A DNA stretch of 6,572 nt from Desulfobacterales bacterium CG23_combo_of_CG06-09_8_20_14_all_52_9 (GCA_002771315.1 PCSF01000071.1:5668-12239), one strand, 5' to 3'. Positions 1 to 6,496 are shown, counted from the stretch's first letter. Made by a program: numbers and translations. Notes: a model not told the origin generated them from the sequence alone.

Positions 1-214
1 TTTCAATCCTTAGAATAAGAAGTTTATACATACGGTCCTGAACGCTTGGCACCCGAAAAAATTTATCATAGGTGAACCAAAACCAAAAGGGAAATCCTCC
101 CCCATGTAGATTTATCTATTCTGCTCGAAACTCATAACGGGCCGTTTACTAAAGGACACCGATAACCCCGGTACAATCCGTTGCACACATTCAACTTGCG
201 GCGGATTTTCCGAC

Positions 215-228
215 GGTGCGGGGTGCGG
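215..228 (+). repeat. Tandem GGTGCGG x2 just upstream of the Smr gene
   Basis: Two perfect adjacent copies of the 7-mer GGTGCGG (215-221 and 222-228) end four bases before the ATG at 233. They occupy the place of the ribosome binding site, and the GGGG at 220-223 is the nearest thing to one. The repeat may be chance. Confidence 0.4.
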
Positions 229-232
229 ATAG

Positions 233-1027
233 ATGAGTTCTAAAAGTCGTAACACTTTCAAGTCGTTTGAAGAACTGACTCGTTTTTTGATCGAAAACCG
301 ATCAAAACAACGCCAAAGGAAAACAACAACGTTTTTAAAAGGATCTAAAGGATCCATTGCCGCCGAAACCGATGACATGCAGGCATTCCATGACGCCATG
401 CGCGGCGTCACCCCTTTGTCACGATCCGATTGGCCTGAAGACTCGCCATCCATGCCTTTGAATCCTTTAACAGGCCAGAACGACAGGAAGGATGAAGAAA
501 TTGCGCAGCTTGAAGCCCTCGTCGAATCCGGCGCAGGATTTATGGTGTCTCAAACCCCGGAATACGTCGAAGGGATAGGGTATCGGGTCCGTCCTGAAAT
601 TACAACCCGCCTTCACAGGGGGGATTTCGCTATTCAGTCCCACATCGATCTGCATGGATTCGGCGTCAAACTTGCCAAGGAAACCCTGGACTGCTTCCTG
701 AAAGACGCGATTCGAACCGGAAAGCGGCAGATATTGATTATCCACGGCCGGGGCCTATCGTCCCCTTCCAAGCCGGTACTCAAGACCCGGATCTGCGAAT
801 GGCTGACCGCCGGAGCCTGGCGTAAATGGGTGATCGCCTTTACCAGTGCCAGACTCTGCGACGGAGGTTCGGGCGCCACTTACGTGCTGCTTAGGCGCCG
901 CCCCTTAACCCGGCGCTTCAAAAAGAAAAGACCGAATCCGGAAGATTTTCAAAAGGCACCCGTAGCTGGAAAGCGCATCGGACTTGTGAGTCGGCCATCA
1001 TCGCCTTCTAATCGGATACGTGATTGA
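233..1027 (+). CDS. Smr-domain protein (SmrA/SmrB-like nuclease family)
   Basis: The 264-residue product has a C-terminal Smr domain at about residues 136-222. Its hallmarks are visible: IDLHG at 138-142 (the D-x-H motif, D139 and H141), HGRG at 171-174, and the glycine-rich GGSGATYVLLRR at 211-222. Just before the domain, RLHRGDF (126-132) matches the linker of E. coli SmrA/SmrB, and FHDAMRGVTPL (52-62) resembles the N-terminal motif of that group. The protein is longer than the E. coli forms (about 185 residues) because of a basic N-terminus and a basic tail after residue 220. Smr domains bind or cut nucleic acid; E. coli SmrB cleaves mRNA at collided ribosomes. Whether this protein does the same is inference. 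There is no MutS2 ATPase part. The start ATG has only a weak G-rich stretch (220-228) upstream, so the start is less certain than the family. The next gene has its own promoter. Confidence 0.9.
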   Translation: MSSKSRNTFKSFEELTRFLIENRSKQRQRKTTTFLKGSKGSIAAETDDMQAFHDAMRGVTPLSRSDWPEDSPSMPLNPLTGQNDRKDEEIAQLEALVESGAGFMVSQTPEYVEGIGYRVRPEITTRLHRGDFAIQSHIDLHGFGVKLAKETLDCFLKDAIRTGKRQILIIHGRGLSSPSKPVLKTRICEWLTAGAWRKWVIAFTSARLCDGGSGATYVLLRRRPLTRRFKKKRPNPEDFQKAPVAGKRIGLVSRPSSPSNRIRD

Positions 1028-1046
1028 TGATTTTACCTGTTTTTCA

Positions 1047-1075
1047 TTGACAAATATATCTTACCTATTTATAAT
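1047..1075 (+). promoter_or_regulatory. Consensus sigma-70 promoter of the EF-G gene
   Basis: A perfect -35 hexamer TTGACA (1047-1052) and a perfect -10 hexamer TATAAT (1070-1075) are separated by exactly 17 bp, in the AT-rich gap between the Smr gene and the EF-G gene. The predicted transcription start is near 1082, giving a leader of about 40 nt before the ATG at 1122. Such a full match is typical of strong constitutive promoters. It implies that EF-G, and probably the ATPase gene after it, is expressed independently of the Smr gene. Confidence 0.82.
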
Positions 1076-1121
1076 ATAAAATTTTTCGTTAATAACATTA
1101 ACCATAACGTGTTTTGACTAT

Positions 1122-3206
1122 ATGAAAACCGACGTCACACCAGTAAGAAACATCGGCATCAGTGCCCATATCGATGCCGGAAAGACCACACTCACGGAGC
1201 GCATCCTGTATTACACCCAGAGGATCCACACGATTCATGATGTGAAGGGGAAAGACGGGGTAGGCGCTACCATGGATTTCATGGAACTGGAAAGAGAGCG
1301 AGGAATTACCATCACCTCGGCCGCCACGTTTTGCGAGTGGAAGAGTCATGAAATCAATATCATCGACACACCCGGACATGTGGATTTTACCATTGAGGTG
1401 GAGCGGTCATTAAGAATCCTGGACGGCGCTGTCCTTGTCCTGTGTTCGGTGGGTGGGGTTCAATCCCAGTCTATTACCGTAAACCACCAGATGAACCGCT
1501 ATCAAATCCCATGCATCGCGTTCATCAATAAGTGTGATCGTATCGGCGCCAATCCGACGCGGGTCACCCATCAAATCAAAGAGAAGCTCGGTCATAACGC
1601 AGTGGCTTTGCAGCTTCCCATCGGCCTGGAGGCCGGCTTTTCCGGCGTGGTGGACTTGATCCGCATGAAGGCCCTTTACTTCGATGGAGACAAGGGGGAA
1701 ACCGTCCGGATCGAACCAATCCCCGAAACCCTCGTGGAAGAAGCCATAAAAAGCAGGGAAGCAATCATCGACGCCGCCTCCATGTTTTCAGACGAGCTGA
1801 TGGAGGCCGCCCTCGAAGACCGGGTCACCGAAACCCTGTTGATGGCGGTTTTAAGAAAAGCCACCCTCTCTCGAGACATCATGCCGGTTTTCTTGGGTTC
1901 GGCGTATAAAAACAAAGGCGTCCAACCGCTTCTGGATGCCGTCACTCAGTTCCTCCCTTCTCCGGCCGATGTCAAAAATACGGCCCTGGACATGAATCGG
2001 GAAAATGCAATCGTAGAACTTAAAAGCGATCCCGCGGAACCCCTCGTAGCGCTGGCGTTCAAGCTGGAAGACGGTCCCTATGGCCAGCTGACCTATATCC
2101 GTGTGTATCAGGGAACCCTTTCCAAAGGGGATGTCGTCCAGAACGCCCGCACCGAAAAAACCCTTAAGGTGGGACGTGTGGTGCGCATGCACGCCGACAA
2201 GATGGAAGATATCGGGGCCATCCCGGCAGGCGTTATCGGCGCCCTGTTCGGAGTCGACTGCTACTCGGGAGACACTTTTGTGAGCCCGGGTCTCAGCCTC
2301 TCCATGACCTCCATGCACGTACCGGAACCCGTGATTTCCCTGGCCCTTCTTCCTCAAGGGAACAAGTCTGAGATGAACATATCCAAGGCGTTGGAACGGT
2401 TCACCAAGGAAGACCCCACTTTTAAGGCGCATGTGGACGAAGAAACCGGTGAGACCATTATCTCGGGTATGGGGGAGCTCCATCTGGAAATCTACGTCGA
2501 GCGGATGCGACGTGAATATGGCGCCGAAGTGGCCACCGGAATGCCGCGCGTGGCTTACCGGGAAGCCATCACTCAAAGTGCCGATTTCGATTATACCCAT
2601 AAAAAGCAAACCGGTGGTTCCGGCCAGTATGGAAGGGTGGTGGGCTATATGGAACCGGCCGTCGGAGAAGATTTTATTTTCGAAAGCCAGGTTGTGGGAG
2701 GCTCCATTCCAAAACCTTTTCTGGCCGCATGCGAAAAGGGTTTCCGCAAGTGTTTGAAAAAAGGTCCGGTTATGGAGTATCCCATCATCGGGATCAAGAT
2801 CGTGGTCAACGACGGGAACACCCATCCAGTCGATTCTTCAGATATAGCATTTCAGGCAGCCGCAAGGGGCGCATTCATGCAAGCCTTCAGCAAGGCCAAG
2901 CCGATGCTCATGGAACCCGTCATGAAAGTCGTCGTCGAAACGCCCACCGAGTTCCAGGGGGCGGTCATGGGTTCTCTGAATCAGCGCCGGGGAATCATCG
3001 AGGGCTCCCAAGATGAGGGCCTTTTCTGCGTTATTGAATCGCGCGCCCCCTTATCCGAAATGTTCGGCTACTCCACCGTCTTGAGGTCACTCACCCAGGG
3101 CAAGGCTCAATTTACCATGGAATTTGCCAGTTACCAACCGGTCCCGCGTGCCATTGCCGAAGAACTCGCCAAGAAAAAAGCCGCCCAAAAAGGGAAGCCG
3201 TCATGA
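1122..3206 (+). CDS. fusA: Elongation factor G, spd/mitochondrial EF-G1-like type
   Basis: The 694-residue translational GTPase is full length and moves tRNA and mRNA through the ribosome in the cytoplasm. G motifs are intact: AHIDAGKTT (15-23), RGITI (60-64), DTPGH (82-86), NKCD (136-139) and GSA (259-261). Domain II lies at about 305-390 and domain III at about 400-478. Domain IV starts near 480, with the tip loop HKKQTGGSGQYGRV (493-506) and H568 in THPVDSSD, equivalent to the E. coli translocation histidine H583. Domain V follows at about 595-675, then a lysine-rich tail. VKGKDGVGATMD (41-52), FLGSAYKNKGVQPLLDAV (257-274) and VVRMHADKMED (353-363) are closer, from memory, to mitochondrial EF-G1 than to E. 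coli FusA. This suggests the spdEFG1 subfamily, which translocates, as opposed to spdEFG2 (ribosome recycling). The G4 motif has Cys (NKCD) where NKMD is usual. The ATG has no Shine-Dalgarno sequence. A second EF-G elsewhere in the genome is expected. The subfamily call needs a tree. Confidence 0.96.
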   Translation: MKTDVTPVRNIGISAHIDAGKTTLTERILYYTQRIHTIHDVKGKDGVGATMDFMELERERGITITSAATFCEWKSHEINIIDTPGHVDFTIEVERSLRILDGAVLVLCSVGGVQSQSITVNHQMNRYQIPCIAFINKCDRIGANPTRVTHQIKEKLGHNAVALQLPIGLEAGFSGVVDLIRMKALYFDGDKGETVRIEPIPETLVEEAIKSREAIIDAASMFSDELMEAALEDRVTETLLMAVLRKATLSRDIMPVFLGSAYKNKGVQPLLDAVTQFLPSPADVKNTALDMNRENAIVELKSDPAEPLVALAFKLEDGPYGQLTYIRVYQGTLSKGDVVQNARTEKTLKVGRVVRMHADKMEDIGAIPAGVIGALFGVDCYSGDTFVSPGLSLSMTSMHVPEPVISLALLPQGNKSEMNISKALERFTKEDPTFKAHVDEETGETIISGMGELHLEIYVERMRREYGAEVATGMPRVAYREAITQSADFDYTHKKQTGGSGQYGRVVGYMEPAVGEDFIFESQVVGGSIPKPFLAACEKGFRKCLKKGPVMEYPIIGIKIVVNDGNTHPVDSSDIAFQAAARGAFMQAFSKAKPMLMEPVMKVVVETPTEFQGAVMGSLNQRRGIIEGSQDEGLFCVIESRAPLSEMFGYSTVLRSLTQGKAQFTMEFASYQPVPRAIAEELAKKKAAQKGKPS

Positions 3207-3227
3207 AAACACGAAAAATTTTCCTTT

Positions 3228-3232
3228 GGAGG
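3228..3232 (+). promoter_or_regulatory. Strong ribosome binding site (GGAGG) for the ATPase gene
   Basis: GGAGG sits 7 nt before the ATG at 3240, in the 33-bp gap after the EF-G stop codon. It fixes the start of the downstream gene. It also contrasts with EF-G itself, which lacks any such site. Confidence 0.85.
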
Positions 3233-3239
3233 TTCATCG

Positions 3240-3950
3240 ATGAATGAGCACACGCCTGTCTTTGCCAATCCGTTAGTCGGTCTCGGTTACGAGGATGCGA
3301 CCCTCCTTTCACCGGGGGCACTCAGCGCTGTTTGCGCACGTCCCGGGGTCGGGAAAACCGCATTCCTGGTTCAAATGGCTCTATGGGCTATATCCCATGA
3401 TAAAAATGTCCTCCATGTAAGCCTGGGTGACCCCATTAAAAAGGTCGACCTGTGGTATCATGATTTTTTTGCCAACCTCTCTCGTCGCTCTGCAATTCAG
3501 GATGCCTCTGCCGCCTGGATGACCTTTTTCCCGCGTCGCTTCATCATGACTTTCAAAGTGGAAGGATTCAGCGTTCCGAAACTCAAAGAGCGGATGGCGG
3601 ACCTTGTGGAACAAAAGATCTTTATCCCGCATGTTATTCTCATCGATGGTCTCGAATCCGATATCTATCTGAGCAAGATTATCGAAGACTTGAAAAACTT
3701 GGCCCGTAAGTTTTCGATTCCTGTTTGGATTTCGGTTCAGACTCAGCAATATCCTCAAACTGAAGATGCAAGCCGGGTACCCGCTCCTCTGCATGAAATC
3801 GCCGGCGTTTTTGAATCCATCGTCTCCATCGAAGGATCAATAGAACAGATCCATGTCAGAAGTGTCAAGGGTGGATCCGGAAAGGCAAGCCGCCCTTCCC
3901 TGCGCCTGGACCCCTCCACCCTCCTCTTGGCATTAGACGATCCGCATTGA
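3240..3950 (+). CDS. Small RecA-fold P-loop ATPase, DnaB/KaiC-like, function unknown
   Basis: The 236-residue protein consists of a single RecA-type ATPase core. The Walker A motif is ARPGVGKT (33-40), of the style found in DnaB helicases (ARPGMGKT). Walker B is HVILIDGLE (131-139) with D136. A following strand ending in polar residues, VWISVQTQ (162-169), sits where DnaB and RecA proteins carry the Gln sensor. The C-terminal VRSVKGGSGKASRPSLRLD (206-224) resembles the glycine-rich, DNA-contacting end region of DnaB/RadA-like cores. No DnaB N-terminal or primase-binding domain is present, and there is no signal peptide or membrane segment. I do not recognise a named family. It lies 33 bp after EF-G with no terminator in between, so the two are probably co-transcribed. 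It could be a KaiC-like regulatory ATPase or a reduced helicase core; the substrate cannot be read from the sequence. Confidence 0.85.
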   Translation: MNEHTPVFANPLVGLGYEDATLLSPGALSAVCARPGVGKTAFLVQMALWAISHDKNVLHVSLGDPIKKVDLWYHDFFANLSRRSAIQDASAAWMTFFPRRFIMTFKVEGFSVPKLKERMADLVEQKIFIPHVILIDGLESDIYLSKIIEDLKNLARKFSIPVWISVQTQQYPQTEDASRVPAPLHEIAGVFESIVSIEGSIEQIHVRSVKGGSGKASRPSLRLDPSTLLLALDDPH

Positions 3951-3980
3951 GAAGCGTCCCGACCGAAACCCCACGCCCCT

Positions 3981-4027
3981 GTTGACTTGAACCGAAAAAT
4001 CGGATAAATAGGCCCGAGCTGGTCAAC
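3981..4027. repeat. Spaced inverted repeat GTTGAC...GTCAAC in the gap before the HNH gene
   Basis: GTTGAC (3981-3986) and GTCAAC (4022-4027) are exact reverse complements separated by 35 bp. A tiny hairpin, CCGA-AAAA-TCGG (3992-4003), lies between them. The left arm overlaps a possible -35 element. Six-base arms can arise by chance, so a regulatory role is only a guess. No U-tract follows, so this is not a standard terminator. Confidence 0.3.
3982..4008 (+). promoter_or_regulatory. Weak promoter candidate upstream of the HNH gene
   Basis: TTGACT (3982-3987, five of six matches to TTGACA) is followed by GATAAA (4003-4008, four of six matches to TATAAT) with a short 15-bp spacer. It would leave a leader of more than 100 nt before the HNH start. 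The spacer is suboptimal, so this is a weak candidate. The HNH gene does need some promoter here if it is not read through from the ATPase gene. Confidence 0.25.
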
Positions 4028-4032
4028 GTCTT

Positions 4033-4055
4033 ACCGGACAACCGGATGCGGATGC
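4033..4055 (+). repeat. Short direct repeats (ACCGGA x2, GGATGC x2)
   Basis: ACCGGA occurs at 4033-4038 and 4041-4046. GGATGC occurs twice in tandem at 4044-4049 and 4050-4055. They lie in the 149-bp non-coding gap. They may be a slippage remnant; no function is evident. Confidence 0.35.
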
Positions 4056-4135
4056 TTTATTCAGGTGAATAGGCGTTTGAGCCATTCCGCAGGTTTCGGA
4101 TGCCGGCTCCTGAGAGGGAAATGAGGGTCCAAGGG

Positions 4136-4639
4136 ATGCAGTGTGTGCTTTTAAACGCGGATTACACCTTCTTGAACATGGTCCACTGGAAACGGGCCAT
4201 GTGCCTCATCGCCAAGGGGAAGGTCCATGTGCTCCGGGAATCGGAAAAGGCGATCCGGGGAGCCGAGGGGTTGGTGATACAGATCCCGGCGGTGATGCGC
4301 CTGATCAAGCTCATCCGTACTCTTTACAAAAATCGGGTCCCCTTCAGCAAGAAAAACGTCCTGATCCGGGACGGGTTCCGTTGCGCTTACTGCGGCGCGG
4401 AAAAGGTGAAGCTGACCATCGACCATATCATTCCGAGGTCCAGGGGCGGCACCACGTGCTTTGAAAACTGCGTGACTTCCTGCAAATTCTGCAACACCCG
4501 GAAGGCATCAAGAATCCCCAGCGAAGTCAACATGTTCCTGAGGGTCAAGGCGTACCAGCCCACTATCGCTGAATTTTTGCTCATCAAGATCCGGAATCTC
4601 GGTCTCTACGATACCCTGAAAGATTTGGGGATCTACTGA
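4136..4639 (+). CDS. HNH endonuclease family protein with two CxxC zinc knuckles
   Basis: From the ATG at 4136 the product is 167 residues. An N-terminal region (1-70) begins MQCVLLNADYTFLNMVHWKRA, a conserved-looking block found ahead of the nuclease domain in many bacterial HNH proteins. The HNH domain spans about 76-130: RDGFRCAYCG with C83-x-x-C86, TIDHIIPRSRGG with D96 and H97, ENCV with N111, and CKFCN with C116-x-x-C119 and N120. The four cysteines should hold a structural zinc, while H97 and the Asn residues form the beta-beta-alpha metal finger. These are the expected catalytic residues, so it is probably active on nucleic acid, but the target is unknown. Start choice: GAGGG (4123-4127) is 8 nt before 4136. 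In-frame ATGs at 4100 and 4121 would add 12 or 5 residues, with poorer ribosome binding sites. There is no intron, intein or restriction partner nearby, so it looks like a housekeeping-type single gene, not a homing enzyme. Confidence 0.88.
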   Translation: MQCVLLNADYTFLNMVHWKRAMCLIAKGKVHVLRESEKAIRGAEGLVIQIPAVMRLIKLIRTLYKNRVPFSKKNVLIRDGFRCAYCGAEKVKLTIDHIIPRSRGGTTCFENCVTSCKFCNTRKASRIPSEVNMFLRVKAYQPTIAEFLLIKIRNLGLYDTLKDLGIY

Positions 4640-4671
4640 AAGCCTGCCGCTTTTCATTCCTTGTTTTTTTT
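4639..4671 (+). terminator. Possible weak terminator between convergent genes
   Basis: AAAGC (4639-4643) and GCTTT (4649-4653) form a 5-bp stem with a 5-nt loop right at the HNH stop codon. The tract TTCATTCCTTG then leads into eight consecutive T (4664-4671). The stem is short and the T-run is 10 nt away, inside the end of the opposite gene, so termination efficiency is doubtful. Confidence 0.25.
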
Positions 4672-5049
4672 CAGCGTTTCATAGGCCGCCTGGATTTCCT
4701 TGAATCGCTTTTCGGCCAATGTCTTGAACTCTTCTCCCAGGTGATTCACCTTGTCGGGATGGTATTTGTTTGCCAGTTCCCGGTAGGCCTTTTTGATCTC
4801 ATCCAAAGATGCGTCCGGTCTTACCCCCAAAATCGAGTAAGGGTCCTTGGCCCGGCTTTCGGGTTGGGCGCGGGCCTCCTCTTTTCTCTCATGCGAACCG
4901 TCCCTATTCCGCTGTTTGTAAAGATACCACCATAAAAGCCCCAGAATGGCAATATCATCCAGCCATCCCCATCCGGCAATAAGATCTGGAAGCACATCAT
5001 AGGGAGAGAGGGCATACAATACAGCCATGAGTATCAGGATGGTCTTCAT
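4654..5049 (-). CDS. DUF1232 + J-domain fusion protein (DnaJ-like co-chaperone, membrane-associated)
   Basis: The 131-residue product joins two modules. Residues 1-44 are hydrophobic and carry the DUF1232/YkvA signature ALSPYDVLPDLIAGWGWLDD (13-32) followed by an aromatic stretch, ILGLLWWYLY (35-44). Residues 45-68 are a charged linker. Residues 69-128 are a J domain: DPYSILGV (69-76), helix II with IKKAYRELANKY (85-96), the essential HPD at 97-99, and KRFKEIQAAYETL (114-126). J domains stimulate DnaK-type Hsp70 ATPases, and the intact HPD argues that this one can. The N-terminus probably anchors it to the inner membrane with the J domain in the cytoplasm, in the general manner of DjlA. There is no Gly/Phe region or zinc-finger domain, so it is not a canonical DnaJ. 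Upstream on its own strand GGAA lies 6 nt before the ATG, a modest ribosome binding site. It ends 14 bp from the HNH gene, convergently, and diverges from the transporter gene. Confidence 0.88.
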   Translation of the reverse strand: MKTILILMAVLYALSPYDVLPDLIAGWGWLDDIAILGLLWWYLYKQRNRDGSHERKEEARAQPESRAKDPYSILGVRPDASLDEIKKAYRELANKYHPDKVNHLGEEFKTLAEKRFKEIQAAYETLKKNKE

Positions 5050-5165
5050 GCCTCATTCCATGGCAGCCGTCGCATCGAAGAGCCGCTTCTTTGGGAAATC
5101 CTTGTGCGGCATTTGTGCCCCATGCTATGAAGCATAACCCCTTTTTCAATCAAAAAGCCACCGGT

Positions 5166-6488
5166 ATGGAAGAAAGACCAAAGAAAAAAATGAAGCTGTC
5201 GATACAAGAGCGCTCCTGGATTCTATATGATGTGGCCAATTCATCTTTCATTTTGATCCTCGTCACCACAGTAATGCCCATTTTTTTCAAGGATGTGGCA
5301 TCCAAAGGGGTCCCCTCATCCGTTTCCACTTCATACTGGGGTTTTGCTGTTTCTCTTTCCTCGCTGATCCTTGCCGTCATGGCACCGATCCTTGGCGTGC
5401 TGGCCGATTACCGACAGATGAAAAAACGGTTCTTTACCGGATTTCTTGTGGTTGGAATCGGTCTGACCCTCGTATTGATGATTATCGACGAAGGGGACTG
5501 GTTTAAATGCTTGTTCCTCTTTGTCGCGGCAAAAATCGCCTATTCAGGAACTCTTCTTTTTTACGACGCCTTTCTGGTGGACGTAACGACTAAAGATCGC
5601 ATGGACCGGATCTCTTCTGCCGGTTTTGCCTGGGGATACATCGGCGGAACGGTTCCATTTTTAGCGGTGATCGGCATCATTTTCATGACGATCCCCACCG
5701 AGGGCCAGGCCTCTGTTTCCACGGTTTCCGTAAAGGCCGCTTTTTTGATCGTGGCACTTTGGTGGGGGGTCTTCTCGATCCCCATGTTGAGACATGTCCG
5801 CCAGGTCCATTACCTTCCCCCTTCGGACGCCCCTTTCCGGGAAAGCTTTTTACGCCTTTTAACGACATTGAGAGAAATTCGTAAATACAAAAATGCGTTC
5901 TTATTTCTTGGAGCGTATTTTTTTTACATCGACGGAGTGGATACCATCATCACCATGGCCACCGCCTATGGCCGCGATATCGGGCTGAGTGTCGGCATGC
6001 TGATCCTTGTGATTCTGATGATTCAGATCGTGGCTTTCCCGTTTGCGCTTCTCTATGGGCATCTTGCCGAACGGTTTTCCACAAAACGCCTTCTGTCAAC
6101 AGGGATTTTCATTTACATGGTCATCACGCTGCTGAGTTTTTTTCTTCCTATGCTTCCCACAGCCAATCAGCGCATCGCCATGTTCTGGGTCCTGGCATTT
6201 TTGGTTGCAAGCTCTCAGGGCGGCATTCAGGCATTGAGCCGGTCTTATTTCGGAAAGCTGATCCCGACGGCCCGATCCGCCGAATTTTTCGGATTTTACA
6301 ACGTCTTCGGCAAGTTCGCAACCATCACGGGCCCCTTTCTCATGGGACTGGTCAGCCGTCTGACGGGACATTCCAGATACGGCTCATTGAGCCTTCTCAT
6401 TCTCTTTGCTTTTGGGGGATGGATTCTGACAAAGGTGGAACCGACTGATCCACAGGCAGCGTCACCAGGGGGAAAATGCTTAATTTAG
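5166..6488 (+). CDS. UMF1/Atg22-like major facilitator superfamily transporter
   Basis: From the ATG at 5166 the product has 440 residues and about 12 hydrophobic segments, so it is an inner-membrane transporter. Diagnostic blocks of the UMF1 (Atg22-related) family are clear: WILYDVANSSF (18-28), the MFS loop 2-3 motif GVLADYRQMKKRFF (77-90), YDAFLVDVTTKDRMDRISS (133-151) then GFAWGYIGG (153-161), FLGAYFFYIDGVDTI (247-261), QGGIQALSRSYFG (351-363), and AEFFGFYNVFGK (372-383) then TGPFLMG (388-394). Yeast Atg22 exports amino acids from the vacuole; bacterial members have no well-established substrate, so none is assigned. The start is uncertain. The frame opens with a TTG at 5091 and has ATGs at 5127, 5166 and 5190. 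None has a good Shine-Dalgarno sequence, and family similarity begins only around KLSIQERSW, so 5166 or 5190 is likeliest. The gene is divergent from the J-domain gene and followed by non-coding repeats. Confidence 0.9.
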   Translation: MEERPKKKMKLSIQERSWILYDVANSSFILILVTTVMPIFFKDVASKGVPSSVSTSYWGFAVSLSSLILAVMAPILGVLADYRQMKKRFFTGFLVVGIGLTLVLMIIDEGDWFKCLFLFVAAKIAYSGTLLFYDAFLVDVTTKDRMDRISSAGFAWGYIGGTVPFLAVIGIIFMTIPTEGQASVSTVSVKAAFLIVALWWGVFSIPMLRHVRQVHYLPPSDAPFRESFLRLLTTLREIRKYKNAFLFLGAYFFYIDGVDTIITMATAYGRDIGLSVGMLILVILMIQIVAFPFALLYGHLAERFSTKRLLSTGIFIYMVITLLSFFLPMLPTANQRIAMFWVLAFLVASSQGGIQALSRSYFGKLIPTARSAEFFGFYNVFGKFATITGPFLMGLVSRLTGHSRYGSLSLLILFAFGGWILTKVEPTDPQAASPGGKCLI

Positions 6489-6496
6489 GTAGAAGA

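Noticed and set aside
1..232. A small gene or promoter in the left non-coding end
   Set aside because: No open frame with a start, ribosome site and recognisable protein fits, and no -35/-10 pair with sensible spacing was found.
112..453. Reverse-strand open frame of 113 codons overlapping the start of the Smr gene
   Set aside because: It overlaps the Smr coding region for much of its length and shows no recognisable motif. The forward frame carries a well-supported family.
1851..2825. A 324-codon open frame on the reverse strand inside the EF-G gene
   Set aside because: It is fully antisense to an intact, highly conserved EF-G. Its translation is rich in His, Gly and Phe with no domain I recognise, as expected of a shadow frame.
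3240..3950. ATPase gene as replicative helicase DnaB
   Set aside because: At 236 residues it lacks the N-terminal domain and linker of DnaB. Only the Walker A style and the end region are similar.
3951..4099. Rho-independent terminator after the ATPase gene
   Set aside because: The only hairpins have 4-6 bp stems and none is followed by a T-run.
3240..4639. P-loop ATPase plus HNH nuclease as a two-gene defence system
   Set aside because: The genes are separated by 149 bp and are not clearly co-transcribed. The ATPase is linked to EF-G, and the HNH protein has the look of a widespread orphan family. There are no integrase, restriction or phage genes nearby.
4136..4639. HNH protein as a homing endonuclease or intein/intron remnant
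   Set aside because: Neighbouring genes are uninterrupted, there are no intein splice motifs or group I/II intron features, and the protein has its own conserved N-terminal region.
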